The notes under the pieces are model-generated. The model was not told the DNA's origin. It did not search any database and saw only the letters and a list, made by a program, of their open reading frames with translations. A DNA stretch of 64,000 nucleotides from Catenovulum agarivorans YM01 (GTDB lineage Bacteria; Pseudomonadota; Gammaproteobacteria; Enterobacterales; Alteromonadaceae), in assembly GCF_000281085.1 (NCBI RefSeq), contig NZ_AJWM01000041.1:62001-126000 (forward strand). Reading direction: 5' to 3'. Below, in pieces: positions 9,763-18,671 of the stretch; positions within the stretch are counted from its first letter, which is position 1; every line of letters starts with the position of its first letter. A program made the translations under genes and the position numbers.

Positions 9763-10557
9763 TTGACAGCAGTTGAAAGAAAGACTGGCAGTACCAGCAA
9801 AACAAATAAGTATGCAGTACCAGCCTTAGACAAAGGTTTGGATATTTTGGAGTACTTAGTTAGCCAAGAGTTACCAAGATCACAAGCTGAAATAGCCCAA
9901 GGTGTTGGGCGTAGTGCTAACGAAATTTACCGAGTATTGGTTGGACTTGAAGCGCGCGGATATTTAGTACGTGACGAATTGTCAGGCCGCTATCAACTGT
10001 CGTTAAAGTTGTATAATTTGTCGCGCTCCATTTCGCCAATTGATCAATTGCGTCAAGTCGCTTTGCCACAAATGGAAGACTTAGCTGTGCGTATTGGGCA
10101 ATCTTGTTATTTGAGCATGCTTTATCAAAGCCAAACTATGGTCATTATCCAAGCACGCAGCCAAGTACCTGTGTCAGTTAACATAGCTGAAGGTTCATTA
10201 TTTCCAACTATGACAACAACCTCAGGTAAAGTATTGTTGGCCAATAGTAATGATGAAGTACGCGATATGATTTTACAGCGTGAAAAAAGCTTTTCTAAAT
10301 TGACTAAATCAAACCAAAATATCTTATTTTCAGAATTAAATACCATTCGCGCACACGGTTATTTGTTGGCAGATAACTCAATTACTGACGGTATTTGTGA
10401 CGTCGCTGTATTAATAGGTGAGCCAGAAGGTAAAGTGGTTGCTGCGTTGGCGGTATCAGTATTAAAAAATAAAACTGACCAAACAAGCAGTATGCTTGAT
10501 ATTAAAAATGAATTGGTAATCACGGCAGATAAAATCGCTAAGCAACTTGGCTACTAA
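9763..10557 (+). CDS. IclR-family transcriptional regulator
   Basis: This is a 264-residue protein with an N-terminal winged helix (about 15-75, YAVPALDKGLDILEYL then the HTH) and a C-terminal IclR effector domain (about 90-260). No ATG fits. TTG at 9763 is preferred because AGGG at 9751-9754 sits eight bases upstream; TTG at 9748 would add five residues. It is divergent from the GH50-GH2 operon and convergent with the sugar porter. IclR proteins often control sugar-acid and galactose catabolism. It is the likely local regulator of the galactan module (inference); its operator was not identified with confidence. Confidence 0.87.
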   Translation: MTAVERKTGSTSKTNKYAVPALDKGLDILEYLVSQELPRSQAEIAQGVGRSANEIYRVLVGLEARGYLVRDELSGRYQLSLKLYNLSRSISPIDQLRQVALPQMEDLAVRIGQSCYLSMLYQSQTMVIIQARSQVPVSVNIAEGSLFPTMTTTSGKVLLANSNDEVRDMILQREKSFSKLTKSNQNILFSELNTIRAHGYLLADNSITDGICDVAVLIGEPEGKVVAALAVSVLKNKTDQTSSMLDIKNELVITADKIAKQLGY

Positions 10558-10576
10558 TTTACCAAGCTAAAGAGGT

Positions 10577-10627
10577 GTGTAGCCGCCTTTATTGCGGCAA
10601 ACAAACTAATTTAAAAGGCAGCTACAC
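10577..10627. terminator. Bidirectional terminator with a nested alternative hairpin
   Basis: Outer arms GTGTAGCCGCCTTT and AAAGGCAGCTACAC pair with one mismatch. Inside, GCCGC/GCGGC (10582-10598) can form a smaller competing stem-loop. It lies between the convergent IclR and sugar porter genes. Confidence 0.6.
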
Positions 10628-10632
10628 GAAAA

Positions 10633-12264
10633 CTAATTAAACGAATTAGCTTGTTTAATACTTGAATGTTTTGCTGGTGAGTCGTCGTTTTCTATTGAAA
10701 TTAAATCTTCAATTTCTTCAATTGTTTTTCCTTTGGTTTCTGGGGTTATTTTCGCCATAATCGCTAAACCGACTATACAAAAGCCCGCATACGCAAAAAA
10801 GGTTAAACTCGCACCCAAATTCTCAATTTGCCAAGGAAAGAAAGTCGGAACAATAATGCCGCCAAATATGGTCGCAACTAAGGCACTAGAGGTAATCGCC
10901 ACTGCACGCACTTTAGTTGGGAATATCTCGGAAAACAAAATCCACAAAATAGGCCCAAGTGAAAAGTTATATGCACATACAAAGGTGATGATCCCTAATA
11001 AAACTAGCTCGCCTGGCATATCCGTAGTGAGTAACAACAAATCTGTTTCTAACAATGAGAATTGGCTTTGTCCGATTAAGTTAATTACCGCTGCTTTAAA
11101 TTCGATATCGCTATAAAAAGCTTGATCAAGCATAGGTTGCAAGAGCTGGCTGTTAAATTGAGGATGCGTTAAAGCTAACTGTTCAATTGTACTGCTTTCA
11201 ATAAGGTACACTGCGTTGAAAAAGCCATAAGCGACTAAACTTAAACTAACAACACAAGTAAACAAACCACCTAGTAGTATCTTGCGACGACCTAACTTAT
11301 CAATTAATACCAGGGCTAACACGGTAAACACAGTACCAATTAAGCTCACCCAAATTGATTGTAAAAATGCCGAGTCACCACCACCAACTTGTTGGAATAT
11401 CATAGGCATAAACGCCAAAATCGCATTCATACCAGATAAAGATTGAATAATGGCCATAAATACACCTATTAATAAAGCTAGGCGCATACTTTTGCTAAAC
11501 AAGCATTTTATCTGCTCTATGTAACTCAGGCTGTGCTCTGTAGTATTTAAATGTTGTTTGATTTGTTGATATTCAGCGTCTACTTCGGCTGCTGGAACTA
11601 GTTTTTTAATAACATCAAGCGATTGTTGTTTTTTGTTGTTCAGCATTAACCAGCGAGGGCTTTCTGGAATAATGGTTAATAAAGCTAACCAAATTAACGC
11701 AGGTAAAATTTCCAAGCCCAACATCCAGCGCCATACGTTACCTTCATTCAAACCAATAGAGCTTGCCCATTCGCTTTGCGTGCCAACAGTTTGCACTAGG
11801 TAATAATTTAAAATAGTGGCTGCAAGAATACCAAATACTATATTGAGCTGATTTAAACCAACTAGTTTGCCACGCATTTTAGCTGGGGCGATTTCACCTA
11901 TGTACATTGAAGCTAAGCTGAGCGAGGTAAATGCGAGTCCACCGATTAAGCGGGCGAAAAACAACCAAAAATAACTTGGCGCAAATGCTGAGCCTATCGC
12001 TGAAACTACGTACAAACCCGCTATTATCATTAAGGTTTTTTTGCGGCCGAAGCGTTCACAAAAATAACCAGCAACTAATAATGCCAATAAAGCACCATAA
12101 TTTGGCGCTGCAGCAATGTTGCCTTTTTCAATTGCGGATAAACCAAACTCAACCGTCGTATATTGAAAGGTGCCAGAAATTAGCATGATATCTAGGCCAA
12201 AAATAAAACCGCCTATTGAAACAATAAAAGCGTAAAACAAAGCGTTTCTTTCAGGTTGTGACAT
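10633..12264 (-). CDS. MFS sugar porter
   Basis: This 543-residue, 12-helix protein has the sugar porter signatures: GRKKTLM after helix 2, a GRRKILLGG copy after helix 8, and PESPRWL after helix 6. It carries an unusually long hydrophilic loop of about 70 residues between helices 9 and 10, where the family normally has a short loop. The start at 12264 (MSQPERN) is preferred over 12273, because the purine-rich AAGAGA sits nine bases upstream. It probably imports a monosaccharide such as galactose released by the neighbouring glycosidases; the substrate is inferred from context only. Confidence 0.88.
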   Translation of the reverse strand: MSQPERNALFYAFIVSIGGFIFGLDIMLISGTFQYTTVEFGLSAIEKGNIAAAPNYGALLALLVAGYFCERFGRKKTLMIIAGLYVVSAIGSAFAPSYFWLFFARLIGGLAFTSLSLASMYIGEIAPAKMRGKLVGLNQLNIVFGILAATILNYYLVQTVGTQSEWASSIGLNEGNVWRWMLGLEILPALIWLALLTIIPESPRWLMLNNKKQQSLDVIKKLVPAAEVDAEYQQIKQHLNTTEHSLSYIEQIKCLFSKSMRLALLIGVFMAIIQSLSGMNAILAFMPMIFQQVGGGDSAFLQSIWVSLIGTVFTVLALVLIDKLGRRKILLGGLFTCVVSLSLVAYGFFNAVYLIESSTIEQLALTHPQFNSQLLQPMLDQAFYSDIEFKAAVINLIGQSQFSLLETDLLLLTTDMPGELVLLGIITFVCAYNFSLGPILWILFSEIFPTKVRAVAITSSALVATIFGGIIVPTFFPWQIENLGASLTFFAYAGFCIVGLAIMAKITPETKGKTIEEIEDLISIENDDSPAKHSSIKQANSFN

Positions 12265-12364
12265 TCTTAACATTCTCTTAAATGACTCTTTGCAATATAA
12301 ACCAAACTGTATAACAAGGCCAAAGTATCATAGATATGTTTTTTTTGGAATCTTTTTAATGTTT

Positions 12365-12376
12365 ATTGTATACAAT
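12365..12376. promoter_or_regulatory. 12-bp perfect palindrome upstream of the sugar porter gene
   Basis: ATTGTATACAAT is a perfect palindrome about 100 bases upstream of the porter start and 24 bases beyond the end of the molybdopterin oxidoreductase gene. TTGTATACAA-type sites are typical of dimeric repressors. No cognate protein can be assigned from this window. Confidence 0.35.
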
Positions 12377-12399
12377 GTTTTGTTTGGGAAATTGTTTAT

Positions 12400-14694
12400 T
12401 TATATTTGTTTAACCCTTAATCTCTTCTGAGATGTTACTCTAATCGTTACAGGAATAGATTTACTCGTTGGAGTAAACGAAGCCCTGCCAACACTGTCAA
12501 TTGCCAATAATGGGTTGGTTTCTGGGTAATAAGCCGCTAGGTTTCCACGCGGGATATCGTAATAAACCAGTTTAAACGCTTTAATTTCTCTGCTGATCCC
12601 TTGATCACACACAGAGCTGATATCTACGTGCTCGCCTTCGGCTAAATTAAGTTGTTTTGCATCGTCTTTATTTATCAATAACACATTACGTTCACCACTA
12701 ATGCCTCTATATCTGTCATTTAACGCGTAAATGGTTGTATTGTATTGGTCGTGTGAACGCATACTTTGCAGTACAAAAGTAATGTTTTTAGCATCACCCA
12801 TTGTTTGCTGCATATTTGAATAACAGTCGGCCAATACACTGTTAGGTAACTTGGCCGCATTAAAATTAGCCAGTTTGCTCGCAGTATTCCATCTAAGCTC
12901 TGCTGCAGAGTTAGTTAAATGAAAACCTGCTGGTTGTTCAATTTTTTGATTAAATTGTTCAAAACCAGCAATAGTTTGGGCAATAAGTTGTCTAATTTTT
13001 CTGTAGTCATCTTTTAGTTCGAGCCAGTTAAATTTATCTGGGCAAGTCGCATGTGCAATGTGCGCAACTATCGCGGTTTCCGACATACAGTGCGGCGAAA
13101 CTGGCTCTGTCATACCTTGTGAGGCATGCACCATACTGAAGGTATCTTCTACCGTTATCTTTTGTAAGCCGCTTTGTTGTTGGTCTTTTTCCGTTCTGCC
13201 TAAACATGGCAATATCAATGCATCTTCACCGACTAATAAATGGCTTCGATTAAGTTTGGTGCTGATTTGTACATTCAACTGCGCATTTTTAATTGCTTGA
13301 TGGGTAAATTGACTATCAGAAGCCGCTTGGGCTAAGTTGCCACCCAAACAGATTAATACTTTACTTTGTTTTTGCTGAAGGGCATTTAGAGCATGATAAA
13401 CATTATGCCCAGCTGCGTAGGGGAGTTGCACCTTGAGTGTTTGCTCTAAAGCTTGGATAAAAGCTGCAGTCGGTTTTTCGTTAATGCCCATAGTGCGGTT
13501 GCCTTGCACATTGCTATGGCCACGAACCGGGCATAAACCCGCGCCTTTTTTACCAATTTGTCCAGTTAACAAATGTAAATTAACCACTTCTCGAATGGTA
13601 TCAACTGAATGGGTATGTTGGGTTAAACCCATAGCCCAACAACTAATAACCTTGTCACTTTCAATAAATACCTTGGCTGCTTGGGTAAGTTCATTTTGAG
13701 TTAAACCCGACTGTTGTTCTATGTGTTGCCATGAGGTGGTGTTAACAATAGCTAAGTAATCATCCAAACCTTTAGTATGTTGCTGTACAAAGGTTTGATT
13801 GATTTTACTCGGGTAACTTTCAACTAGGGTTTTTACCATACCCCGAATAGCAGCCATATCCCCACCTAATTTAGGTGACAGATATAAATGACTTATTTGT
13901 GTTGCAGCAGGGGTTAATAACTCTGTTGGGTCTTGAGGGCTGGCAAACTTTTTTAATGCAACTTCTTTTAAGTTATTAAAAGTGACGATATTGCAGCCTT
14001 GTTTTGATGCTTTACGCAGTGCATTCATCATTCTTGGATGATTTGTTCCTGGGTTTTGCCCAAAAACAAAAATGGCATTGGCATGGTCAAAATCGTCTAA
14101 CACTACAGTGCCTTTACCTATGCCAACTGATTGGGTTAGGGCAACACCGCTGGCTTCATGGCACATATTCGAACAATCTGGGAAATTATTGGTGCCGAAT
14201 AAACGCCCGAATAATTGATATAAATAAGCCGCTTCGTTGCTCGCTCGTCCTGAGGTATAAAGTTCAAGCTGGTTTGGATCGGTTAAACTATTGAGTTTAT
14301 CGCCAATTAGTTTAAATGCATCTTGCCAGCTAATGCTTTGGTAATGATCATTTTTTGCATTATAGCGCATCGGCTCAGCTAGCCTGCCTTGGTATTCAAG
14401 CCAATAATCAGATTGTTTTAACAGTTGCGACACACTATGGGTTTTAAAAAATTCAGCATCCACTAACTTGTCGGTTGATTCCCAAGCAATCGCTTTGGCG
14501 CCATTTTCACAAAATTGGAAAGTACCATGCTGGTTATCACCCCAAGCACAGCCAGGGCAATCAAAACCATCGGTTTGATTAACACGTAATAAGTTTTTTA
14601 TATTTTCACGTGTGCGATGGCTTTGCAGCAAATGTTTAATGGTTGACTGAACCGATGGCAAACCACCTGCTTTTTTCGGTAATTTAGAGGTCAT
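12400..14694 (-). CDS. ydeP: FdhF/YdeP-family molybdopterin oxidoreductase
   Basis: This 764-residue cytoplasmic protein matches the YdeP-type formate-dehydrogenase-alpha-like family. The N-terminus has DGFDCPGCAWGD and FCENGAKAIAWE. Molybdopterin-binding segments follow, including GRASNEAAYLYQLFGR, VFGQNPGTNHPRMMNALR and a C-terminal aspartate-decarboxylase-like domain (about 640-755). Such proteins bind bis-MGD, but their physiological substrate is generally unclear; E. coli YdeP is linked to acid resistance. The gene overlaps the upstream fdhD by 11 bases on the same strand, so cofactor activation and enzyme are coupled. No partner electron-transfer subunits are present nearby. Confidence 0.85.
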   Translation of the reverse strand: MTSKLPKKAGGLPSVQSTIKHLLQSHRTRENIKNLLRVNQTDGFDCPGCAWGDNQHGTFQFCENGAKAIAWESTDKLVDAEFFKTHSVSQLLKQSDYWLEYQGRLAEPMRYNAKNDHYQSISWQDAFKLIGDKLNSLTDPNQLELYTSGRASNEAAYLYQLFGRLFGTNNFPDCSNMCHEASGVALTQSVGIGKGTVVLDDFDHANAIFVFGQNPGTNHPRMMNALRKASKQGCNIVTFNNLKEVALKKFASPQDPTELLTPAATQISHLYLSPKLGGDMAAIRGMVKTLVESYPSKINQTFVQQHTKGLDDYLAIVNTTSWQHIEQQSGLTQNELTQAAKVFIESDKVISCWAMGLTQHTHSVDTIREVVNLHLLTGQIGKKGAGLCPVRGHSNVQGNRTMGINEKPTAAFIQALEQTLKVQLPYAAGHNVYHALNALQQKQSKVLICLGGNLAQAASDSQFTHQAIKNAQLNVQISTKLNRSHLLVGEDALILPCLGRTEKDQQQSGLQKITVEDTFSMVHASQGMTEPVSPHCMSETAIVAHIAHATCPDKFNWLELKDDYRKIRQLIAQTIAGFEQFNQKIEQPAGFHLTNSAAELRWNTASKLANFNAAKLPNSVLADCYSNMQQTMGDAKNITFVLQSMRSHDQYNTTIYALNDRYRGISGERNVLLINKDDAKQLNLAEGEHVDISSVCDQGISREIKAFKLVYYDIPRGNLAAYYPETNPLLAIDSVGRASFTPTSKSIPVTIRVTSQKRLRVKQI

Positions 14695-15451
14695 TTGTTA
14701 TTATTCTCTCGCTGATGGACGGCTGTTTTGCTGGGTAATAAATTAAGTCATCACGTTTGGGAATATGAATTAAATTCAATTTGTATTGTTCGGCCAAACG
14801 AATGGCAAGTGTGCTAGGGGATGCCAAACTAATTAATGTTGGTACAGCTATTTTTACTGCTTTTTGAATAAGCTCAGCACTGCAACGGCTGGTGACCAAT
14901 AACGCATGTTGAGTCAGCTCTTTATTGGTACATTTTTGTTTTTTAATCACGCCAATTATTTTATCCAGCGCATTGTGACGGCCAATATCTTCACGACAAG
15001 CAAGTACTTGGTTGTCTTGGTCCAACCAAAAAGCGGCATGCAATGCACCCGACGCTTGCGCTTTTAACTGATGTCGTTTTAAAGCTTGTTTAAATTGTTG
15101 GGGTTGGGCAATTGTATAGGGTGTGCTGCTAGCAAGTTCGGCTATATCCGGAAAGGCATATTCCAACGCTTGGCTACCACAAATACCACACCCAGACGTA
15201 CCTTTTAATGAACGTTGTTTTACCGCTAGCGTATGCATGCATCTATTCGATAACTTTATATTGATATTAAGCCCAAGCGGGTGGGGGTCAAATTCGATAT
15301 CGTGCACATTATGGGCGTGGTCAATTAAGCTTTCACTAAATAAAAAACCGACAACAAAATCTTCAATGTTGTCCGGCGTTATCATCATAACGGCGTAATT
15401 AACTTGATTGATGCTGATAGCTGCTGCAATTTCTTCAACTACTTTTGGCAT
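14684..15451 (-). CDS. fdhD: FdhD sulfurtransferase for formate dehydrogenase activation
   Basis: This 255-residue protein carries the FdhD Cys-x-x-Cys motif (GCGICG, Cys88 and Cys91) and the late REDIGRHNALDKIIG segment. FdhD passes sulfur from IscS to the molybdenum cofactor of formate-dehydrogenase-like enzymes. The N-terminus is shorter than usual; a stop lies ten codons upstream of the ATG at 15451 with no other start codon between, so the short form is real. It overlaps the downstream ydeP-like gene by 11 bases and is divergent from a LysR regulator. Confidence 0.92.
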   Translation of the reverse strand: MPKVVEEIAAAISINQVNYAVMMITPDNIEDFVVGFLFSESLIDHAHNVHDIEFDPHPLGLNINIKLSNRCMHTLAVKQRSLKGTSGCGICGSQALEYAFPDIAELASSTPYTIAQPQQFKQALKRHQLKAQASGALHAAFWLDQDNQVLACREDIGRHNALDKIIGVIKKQKCTNKELTQHALLVTSRCSAELIQKAVKIAVPTLISLASPSTLAIRLAEQYKLNLIHIPKRDDLIYYPAKQPSISERIITNDL

Positions 15452-15609
15452 ATGCGCGTGCTTTAAATCGCTAAAAAATTAATCCTGTGGTTATGCTAAT
15501 AGATCATAGCTTGTGCTGCCAATCAAACAAATTTATCTGTTAATAGATAAATTCTATCAAAAATGTTAGTTTTGATTTCATTCTGACGTTAGTTAATCCA
15601 GATGACTAA

Positions 15610-16488
15610 ATGAATATTAAACATCTTGAATACTTTTGCACATTAGCGAAAACACGCCATTTTGCGAAAGCAGCACAAATTTGCCATGTCACTCAGCCCA
15701 CATTATCAGCCGGTATTGCAAAATTAGAGCAGGAATTAGATGCAGAGTTGGTTGTGCGTGGTCGCCAATTTATTGCGTTAACTGAACAAGGCCAATTGGT
15801 ATTGCAGTATGCAGAGAATATTTTGTTGGAGCAGCAAAATATTAAACAAGAAATTAGTTTGTTGCAGTCTGGTTTAACAGGTCATTTAAAGTTGGGGATA
15901 GTGCCGCAATCGAATGTTGATATTATGCCGATTATCGCCAAGTTTAACCAAAGTTTTCCAGATGTTGCTGTGCAGCTGTCTGTAATGACCAATCAGCAAA
16001 TAGTGAGTGCTTTGCTCGGTCATCAAATCGATATTGGCTTAGGTTTCTATGATGCTGAGATGGCTAGGTTAGAAGCTCAATTTAATATTATTCATCAAGG
16101 CAGCAATCAGCTCGCAGTGTTGCTGGCCGCGAATAAAACTGAGCAATTTTCGAATTTTAAACAGCTTGCGTTGGCTGACGTGGCGCAGCTGAAATTATGT
16201 TTGCTCAATAAAAGCATGCAATTTAGACAAAATATTGATGGGCTGTTTAATAACGCTGAACTTGAAATGCAATTGGGGTTTGAAACGGATTCGCTATTTC
16301 ATCTAATTAATGCGGTTAAACATAAATTAGGCAGCGCTATTGTAACTTTAGAAACAGCTAAAATGGCCGAAAAATTATTCGGCATATCGTATTTAAAGTT
16401 ACACGGCAGCCAAACACCAGAAACAGTATTTTTAAGCCGAAAACATCACCTGACTGTGGTAGCAAAAGCATTTATCAACTCAATTTAG
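15610..16488 (+). CDS. LysR-family transcriptional regulator
   Basis: This 292-residue protein has a standard LysR winged helix at 1-65 (MNIKHLEYFCTLAKTRHFAKAA, with CHVTQPTLSAGI as the recognition helix) and a periplasmic-binding-protein-like effector domain at about 90-290. It is transcribed away from fdhD across a 158-bp gap, the classic arrangement for a LysR protein controlling its divergent neighbour. It therefore probably regulates the fdhD/ydeP-like pair. The effector is unknown. Confidence 0.9.
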   Translation: MNIKHLEYFCTLAKTRHFAKAAQICHVTQPTLSAGIAKLEQELDAELVVRGRQFIALTEQGQLVLQYAENILLEQQNIKQEISLLQSGLTGHLKLGIVPQSNVDIMPIIAKFNQSFPDVAVQLSVMTNQQIVSALLGHQIDIGLGFYDAEMARLEAQFNIIHQGSNQLAVLLAANKTEQFSNFKQLALADVAQLKLCLLNKSMQFRQNIDGLFNNAELEMQLGFETDSLFHLINAVKHKLGSAIVTLETAKMAEKLFGISYLKLHGSQTPETVFLSRKHHLTVVAKAFINSI

Positions 16489-16556
16489 TTATTTCGTTTT
16501 GCTAACTTGTAAGATAACAGATATGATACTTGTTTTGTGAGTTACGCGAGATAGCT

Positions 16557-17399
16557 ATGACAGTAGAATACACAACCCAATATGCGATTGGACCAAATGA
16601 AGCCCGCCAATTTGATACCAAACAGCTTAGAAGCTCGTTTTTGGTCGAAGATCTTTTCCAGCAAGATAAAATCCAATTCGTTTATACGCATTATGATCGC
16701 CATATGGTAGGCAGTGCTGTGCCTGTTGAACAAACTTTGGAGCTCACGTCAATTGACCCACTTAAAAGCGACTGGTTTTTATCACGTCGTGAGCTTGGCA
16801 TTATCAATGTGGGTGGTGAAGGTTCAGTTACGGTTGATGGCCAAGTGTATCAATTGGCAAATAAAGAAGCTTTATATGTAGGGGCGGGTGATAAAAAAGT
16901 ACTATTCAGTAGTGCTGATGGACAAAACCCTGCAAAATTTTATTTAAATTCGGCAACTGCGCATCACGCTTACCCAGATAAAAAAGTAACCCGCAAAGAA
17001 GCCAATGTTTTGCAGATGGGTAGTGCCGAAACGTCAAATGAGCGAGAAATTAATCAAATGCTGATTAATGGTGTAGTGCAAACTTGCCAATTGCAAATGG
17101 GTATAACCGTTTTAAAAACAGGTAGTGTGTGGAATACAATGCCAGCTCACCAACACGACCGAAGAATGGAAGCCTATTTGTACATTGATTTACCGCAAGA
17201 TCAAGCGGTAGCGCATTTTATGGGTGAACCAAAAGAAACTCGTGTTTTATGGGTTAAAAACAACCAAGTTGTCGTGTCGCCACCTTGGTCTATCCACAGT
17301 GGTGCTGGCACTTCAAACTATGCTTTCGTTTGGGGAATGTCAGGCGAAAACCTAGATTATGCTGATATGGATAAATACTCAGCGACAGAATTAACCTAG
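16557..17399 (+). CDS. kduI: 5-keto-4-deoxyuronate isomerase (KduI)
   Basis: This 280-residue cupin-type enzyme is close to the E. coli length of 278. The metal ligands are visible as His198, His200, Glu205 (AHQHDRRMEAYLY) and His247 (PPWSIHSGAG). KduI isomerises 5-keto-4-deoxyuronate, from unsaturated uronates of pectin or similar polymers, toward 2-keto-3-deoxygluconate. The ATG at 16557 fits the family's N-terminus; a TTG 27 bases upstream does not. None of its usual partners (kduD, lyases, kdgK) lies in the window, so it looks displaced from a uronate cluster. Confidence 0.93.
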   Translation: MTVEYTTQYAIGPNEARQFDTKQLRSSFLVEDLFQQDKIQFVYTHYDRHMVGSAVPVEQTLELTSIDPLKSDWFLSRRELGIINVGGEGSVTVDGQVYQLANKEALYVGAGDKKVLFSSADGQNPAKFYLNSATAHHAYPDKKVTRKEANVLQMGSAETSNEREINQMLINGVVQTCQLQMGITVLKTGSVWNTMPAHQHDRRMEAYLYIDLPQDQAVAHFMGEPKETRVLWVKNNQVVVSPPWSIHSGAGTSNYAFVWGMSGENLDYADMDKYSATELT

Positions 17400-17411
17400 T
17401 TGTAATGCTAA

Positions 17412-17525
17412 AAGTTCATAATCGACACAGCTTGGATTGGCACGTTAATAGTTATTGTCGCTGTCGTATTGACCCAAGTCTCTGGTGTGCTTGATTCACG
17501 AGAACAAGCGCGAGTGGTGTTATAA
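17412..17525 (+). pseudogene. Possible remnant of a membrane permease C-terminus
   Basis: Between kduI and the GGDEF gene an open stretch with no start codon encodes about 37 residues: a hydrophobic helix (IGTLIVIVAVVLTQ) followed by VSGVLDSREQARVVL and a stop. It resembles the last helix and tail of a secondary transporter, such as a DMT-type or TRAP-type permease. This supports loss of a transporter gene next to kduI. The match is by eye and weak. Confidence 0.3.
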
Positions 17526-17534
17526 AGATTGAAG

Positions 17535-17556
17535 AGAAGCAGATTTTTCTGCTTCT
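17535..17556 (-). terminator. Terminator hairpin after the GGDEF gene
   Basis: A perfect 9-bp stem (AGAAGCAGA / TCTGCTTCT) with a 4-nt loop begins just past the stop of the minus-strand diguanylate cyclase gene. Confidence 0.5.
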
Positions 17557-17559
17557 GCT

Positions 17560-18540
17560 TTAGCGCTTTTGTATATACATGCGCTGGTCAGCTTGCTCAA
17601 TGAGATCTTGGATGCTTGTCCCATCAAAAGGGAAAATAGACCAGCCAGCAGAAAAACTGAGTTGGTATTGAATATCGCCAATTTTAACATCGGTACAATG
17701 CATTTTTATATCATCAATCACTTTCTTAATAGACGACTCGTCACGAATATTCGGTAGTACAATGACAAATTCGTCTCCGCCATATCTTGCTTTAATATCT
17801 GAACGTCTGAGTGTTTTATTTAAACTATTTGCGAAAAATTTTAAAACTTCATCACCAAACGCATGGCCATAGGTATCATTGGCAGGCTTGAAATTATTGA
17901 GGTCGATAAAAATAACCGCTGCGTTTTGCTCATTACGTTGTGCAAGCTCTAAAATTGCTTCGGCATTTATGTTTAATGCTCTTTTATTGTCTAAGCCTGT
18001 CAGCGGGTCCTGCATCGAAATTACTTTATGATTTATTCTGTCGAGCGCCATGGCCAGCGCATTTGAAATAACATTAAAGTAGGTTATTTCCTCTTGAGTA
18101 AGGGGTTTTACACCTTCATCAAAAAATGAGCCTGTGCCGAAAACCCCTAAACTTTTATCCCGTACATAGAGCTGGCAGTTGATAATGGTTCTATTACCCC
18201 AAGTTTTAATAATCTCTTTGTTTGTTGTGTCATCAATACGTGCATCTTCAATGTATACAGGACTTTTGCTTTGAAAGATCTTTTCTAGCATTTTATCTTG
18301 CTTAATATCAATAACCGGATAATCTGCCGAAATAGCTTGTTGACGTTTGCCTTTAACAGAAATTAGTTTGATTTGGGTAGATTGATTGTCTGCAAATTCG
18401 TAAAGCCAGATGAGGTTAAAACCAAATAAAGTTGTAATCTCAGCTTTTAGTAGATTTAACATTAAATCGATACTATTGATTTGATACAGAGCTTGGGTTA
18501 AACGATTAATCGAATCAATTAGTTCTGAAGACGTTCTCAT
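17560..18540 (-). CDS. GAF-GGDEF diguanylate cyclase
   Basis: This 326-residue soluble protein has an N-terminal GAF-like sensor (about 20-160) and a GGDEF domain (about 170-325). The active-site motif RYGGDEF is intact. An RxxD inhibitory site (RRSD) lies five residues before it, so the enzyme probably makes cyclic di-GMP and is product-inhibited. There is no membrane helix, so the signal is likely cytoplasmic. It stands alone, convergent with kduI. Confidence 0.92.
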   Translation of the reverse strand: MRTSSELIDSINRLTQALYQINSIDLMLNLLKAEITTLFGFNLIWLYEFADNQSTQIKLISVKGKRQQAISADYPVIDIKQDKMLEKIFQSKSPVYIEDARIDDTTNKEIIKTWGNRTIINCQLYVRDKSLGVFGTGSFFDEGVKPLTQEEITYFNVISNALAMALDRINHKVISMQDPLTGLDNKRALNINAEAILELAQRNEQNAAVIFIDLNNFKPANDTYGHAFGDEVLKFFANSLNKTLRRSDIKARYGGDEFVIVLPNIRDESSIKKVIDDIKMHCTDVKIGDIQYQLSFSAGWSIFPFDGTSIQDLIEQADQRMYIQKR

Positions 18541-18671
18541 TGCGTATTCCTTGCTAGCGAGCGCTGGTAATCCTGTTCAATCAAATTCAAGCATAATTTT
18601 TTATACACGGCAAGGTTTAGTAGCGATAAACTTTGTTAAATGACACACTTATATAAAAGGACTATTACTAG

